Assembly (NCBI GenBank): GCA_003235465.1
Contig: QJWD01000087.1
Span: 1-6,719, forward strand
DNA: 6,719 nucleotides
Origin: Nitrospirota bacterium
Lineage (GTDB): Bacteria > Nitrospinota > Nitrospinia > Nitrospinales > VA-1
Direction: 5' to 3'
Shown: positions 6,642 to 6,719 of the stretch, piece by piece
Position numbering within the stretch: the first letter of the stretch is position 1
Layout of the letters: each line of letters starts with the position of its first letter
Notes under the pieces: model-generated
What the model was told of the DNA's origin: nothing
Databases searched by the model: none
Seen by the model: the letters and a program-made list of their open reading frames with translations, nothing else
Made by a program: the position numbers and the translations under genes

Positions 6642-6719
6642 ATGGGTTTTGAGCGCAACCGGCAGGAGAAGATTTTGGCGGGATCGATTACCCTGGAGGG
6701 TTTCACCCTCGCTGAAACC
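6642..6719 (+). CDS. Probable start of a divergent gene, truncated by the window edge; faint LpxC-like N-terminus
   Basis: An ATG at 6642 is preceded by AGAGG (6631-6635) at a six-base spacing, the best ribosome site in this corner. It opens 26 codons with no stop to the window end, and GC at third positions is about two thirds, as in the neighbouring genes. The peptide begins M-G-F-E-R-N-R-Q-E-K-I-L-A-G and continues I-T-L-E-G-F-T-L. The spacing resembles the N-terminal R-x-Q-x-T-I-x-x-x-V-x-x-x-G-x-G-L stretch of LpxC (UDP-3-O-acyl-GlcNAc deacetylase) and LpxC-like proteins, but the typical H-T-G following it is absent. That family hint is weak. If real, the gene diverges from the membrane fusion gene with only 24 bases between start codons. 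It is too short to be certain it is coding. Confidence 0.45.
   Translation, partial: MGFERNRQEKILAGSITLEGFTLAET

Noticed and set aside
1..6719. CRISPR array, tRNA, rRNA, IS ends or attachment sites
   Set aside because: No regularly spaced repeats, cloverleaf-like segments, terminal inverted repeats or transposase/integrase motifs were seen on either strand.

Overview
The window is GC-rich bacterial chromosome (about 58-60% GC by eye), with GC-biased third codon positions and densely packed genes. No phage, plasmid, IS, CRISPR, tRNA or rRNA signature is visible. The style, together with a membrane-bound MFS/spermidine-synthase-like fusion, fits a Gram-negative environmental bacterium, for example a Desulfobacterota or Nitrospinota lineage. 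That assignment is a guess from gene style and not a marker-based placement.

Layout. Positions 1-151 are intergenic and somewhat AT-rich, with a good extended -10 promoter (108-116). From there a compact three-gene operon runs rightward. Gene 1 (152-2782) is an 876-residue GHKL-type ATPase with a long charged linker ahead of the ATPase domain. Gene 2 (2790-3584) is a 264-residue protein of unknown function. Gene 3 (3569-4282) is a 237-residue protein of unknown function with a GTG start inside gene 2. A 127-base convergent gap (4283-4409) follows. On the minus strand, 6617-4410 encodes a 735-residue polytopic membrane protein fused to a spermidine-synthase-like methyltransferase-fold domain. 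At the right edge a probable divergent gene starts at 6642 on the plus strand and leaves the window; its first residues faintly resemble the N-terminus of LpxC-type deacetylases.

How the genes may work together. The three plus-strand genes are almost certainly co-transcribed: the spacings are 7 bases and a 16-base overlap, there is one promoter upstream, and the next gene downstream is convergent. Gene 1 carries recognisable Bergerat ATP-binding motifs (E283/N287, D350-x-G352, G395-x-x-G398-x-G400-K401). It is probably the energy-using, conformationally switching subunit, and genes 2 and 3 are probable dedicated partners. GHKL ATPases of this general kind (MutL-, Hsp90-, MORC- and sacsin-related) recur in prokaryotic conflict and restriction-like operons, so a defence role is a reasonable hypothesis. 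However, no nuclease, methyltransferase, helicase or toxin motif is visible in the window. This cassette is the best candidate here for an uncharacterised system. The membrane fusion protein and the partial gene look like ordinary chromosomal neighbours and are probably unrelated to it.
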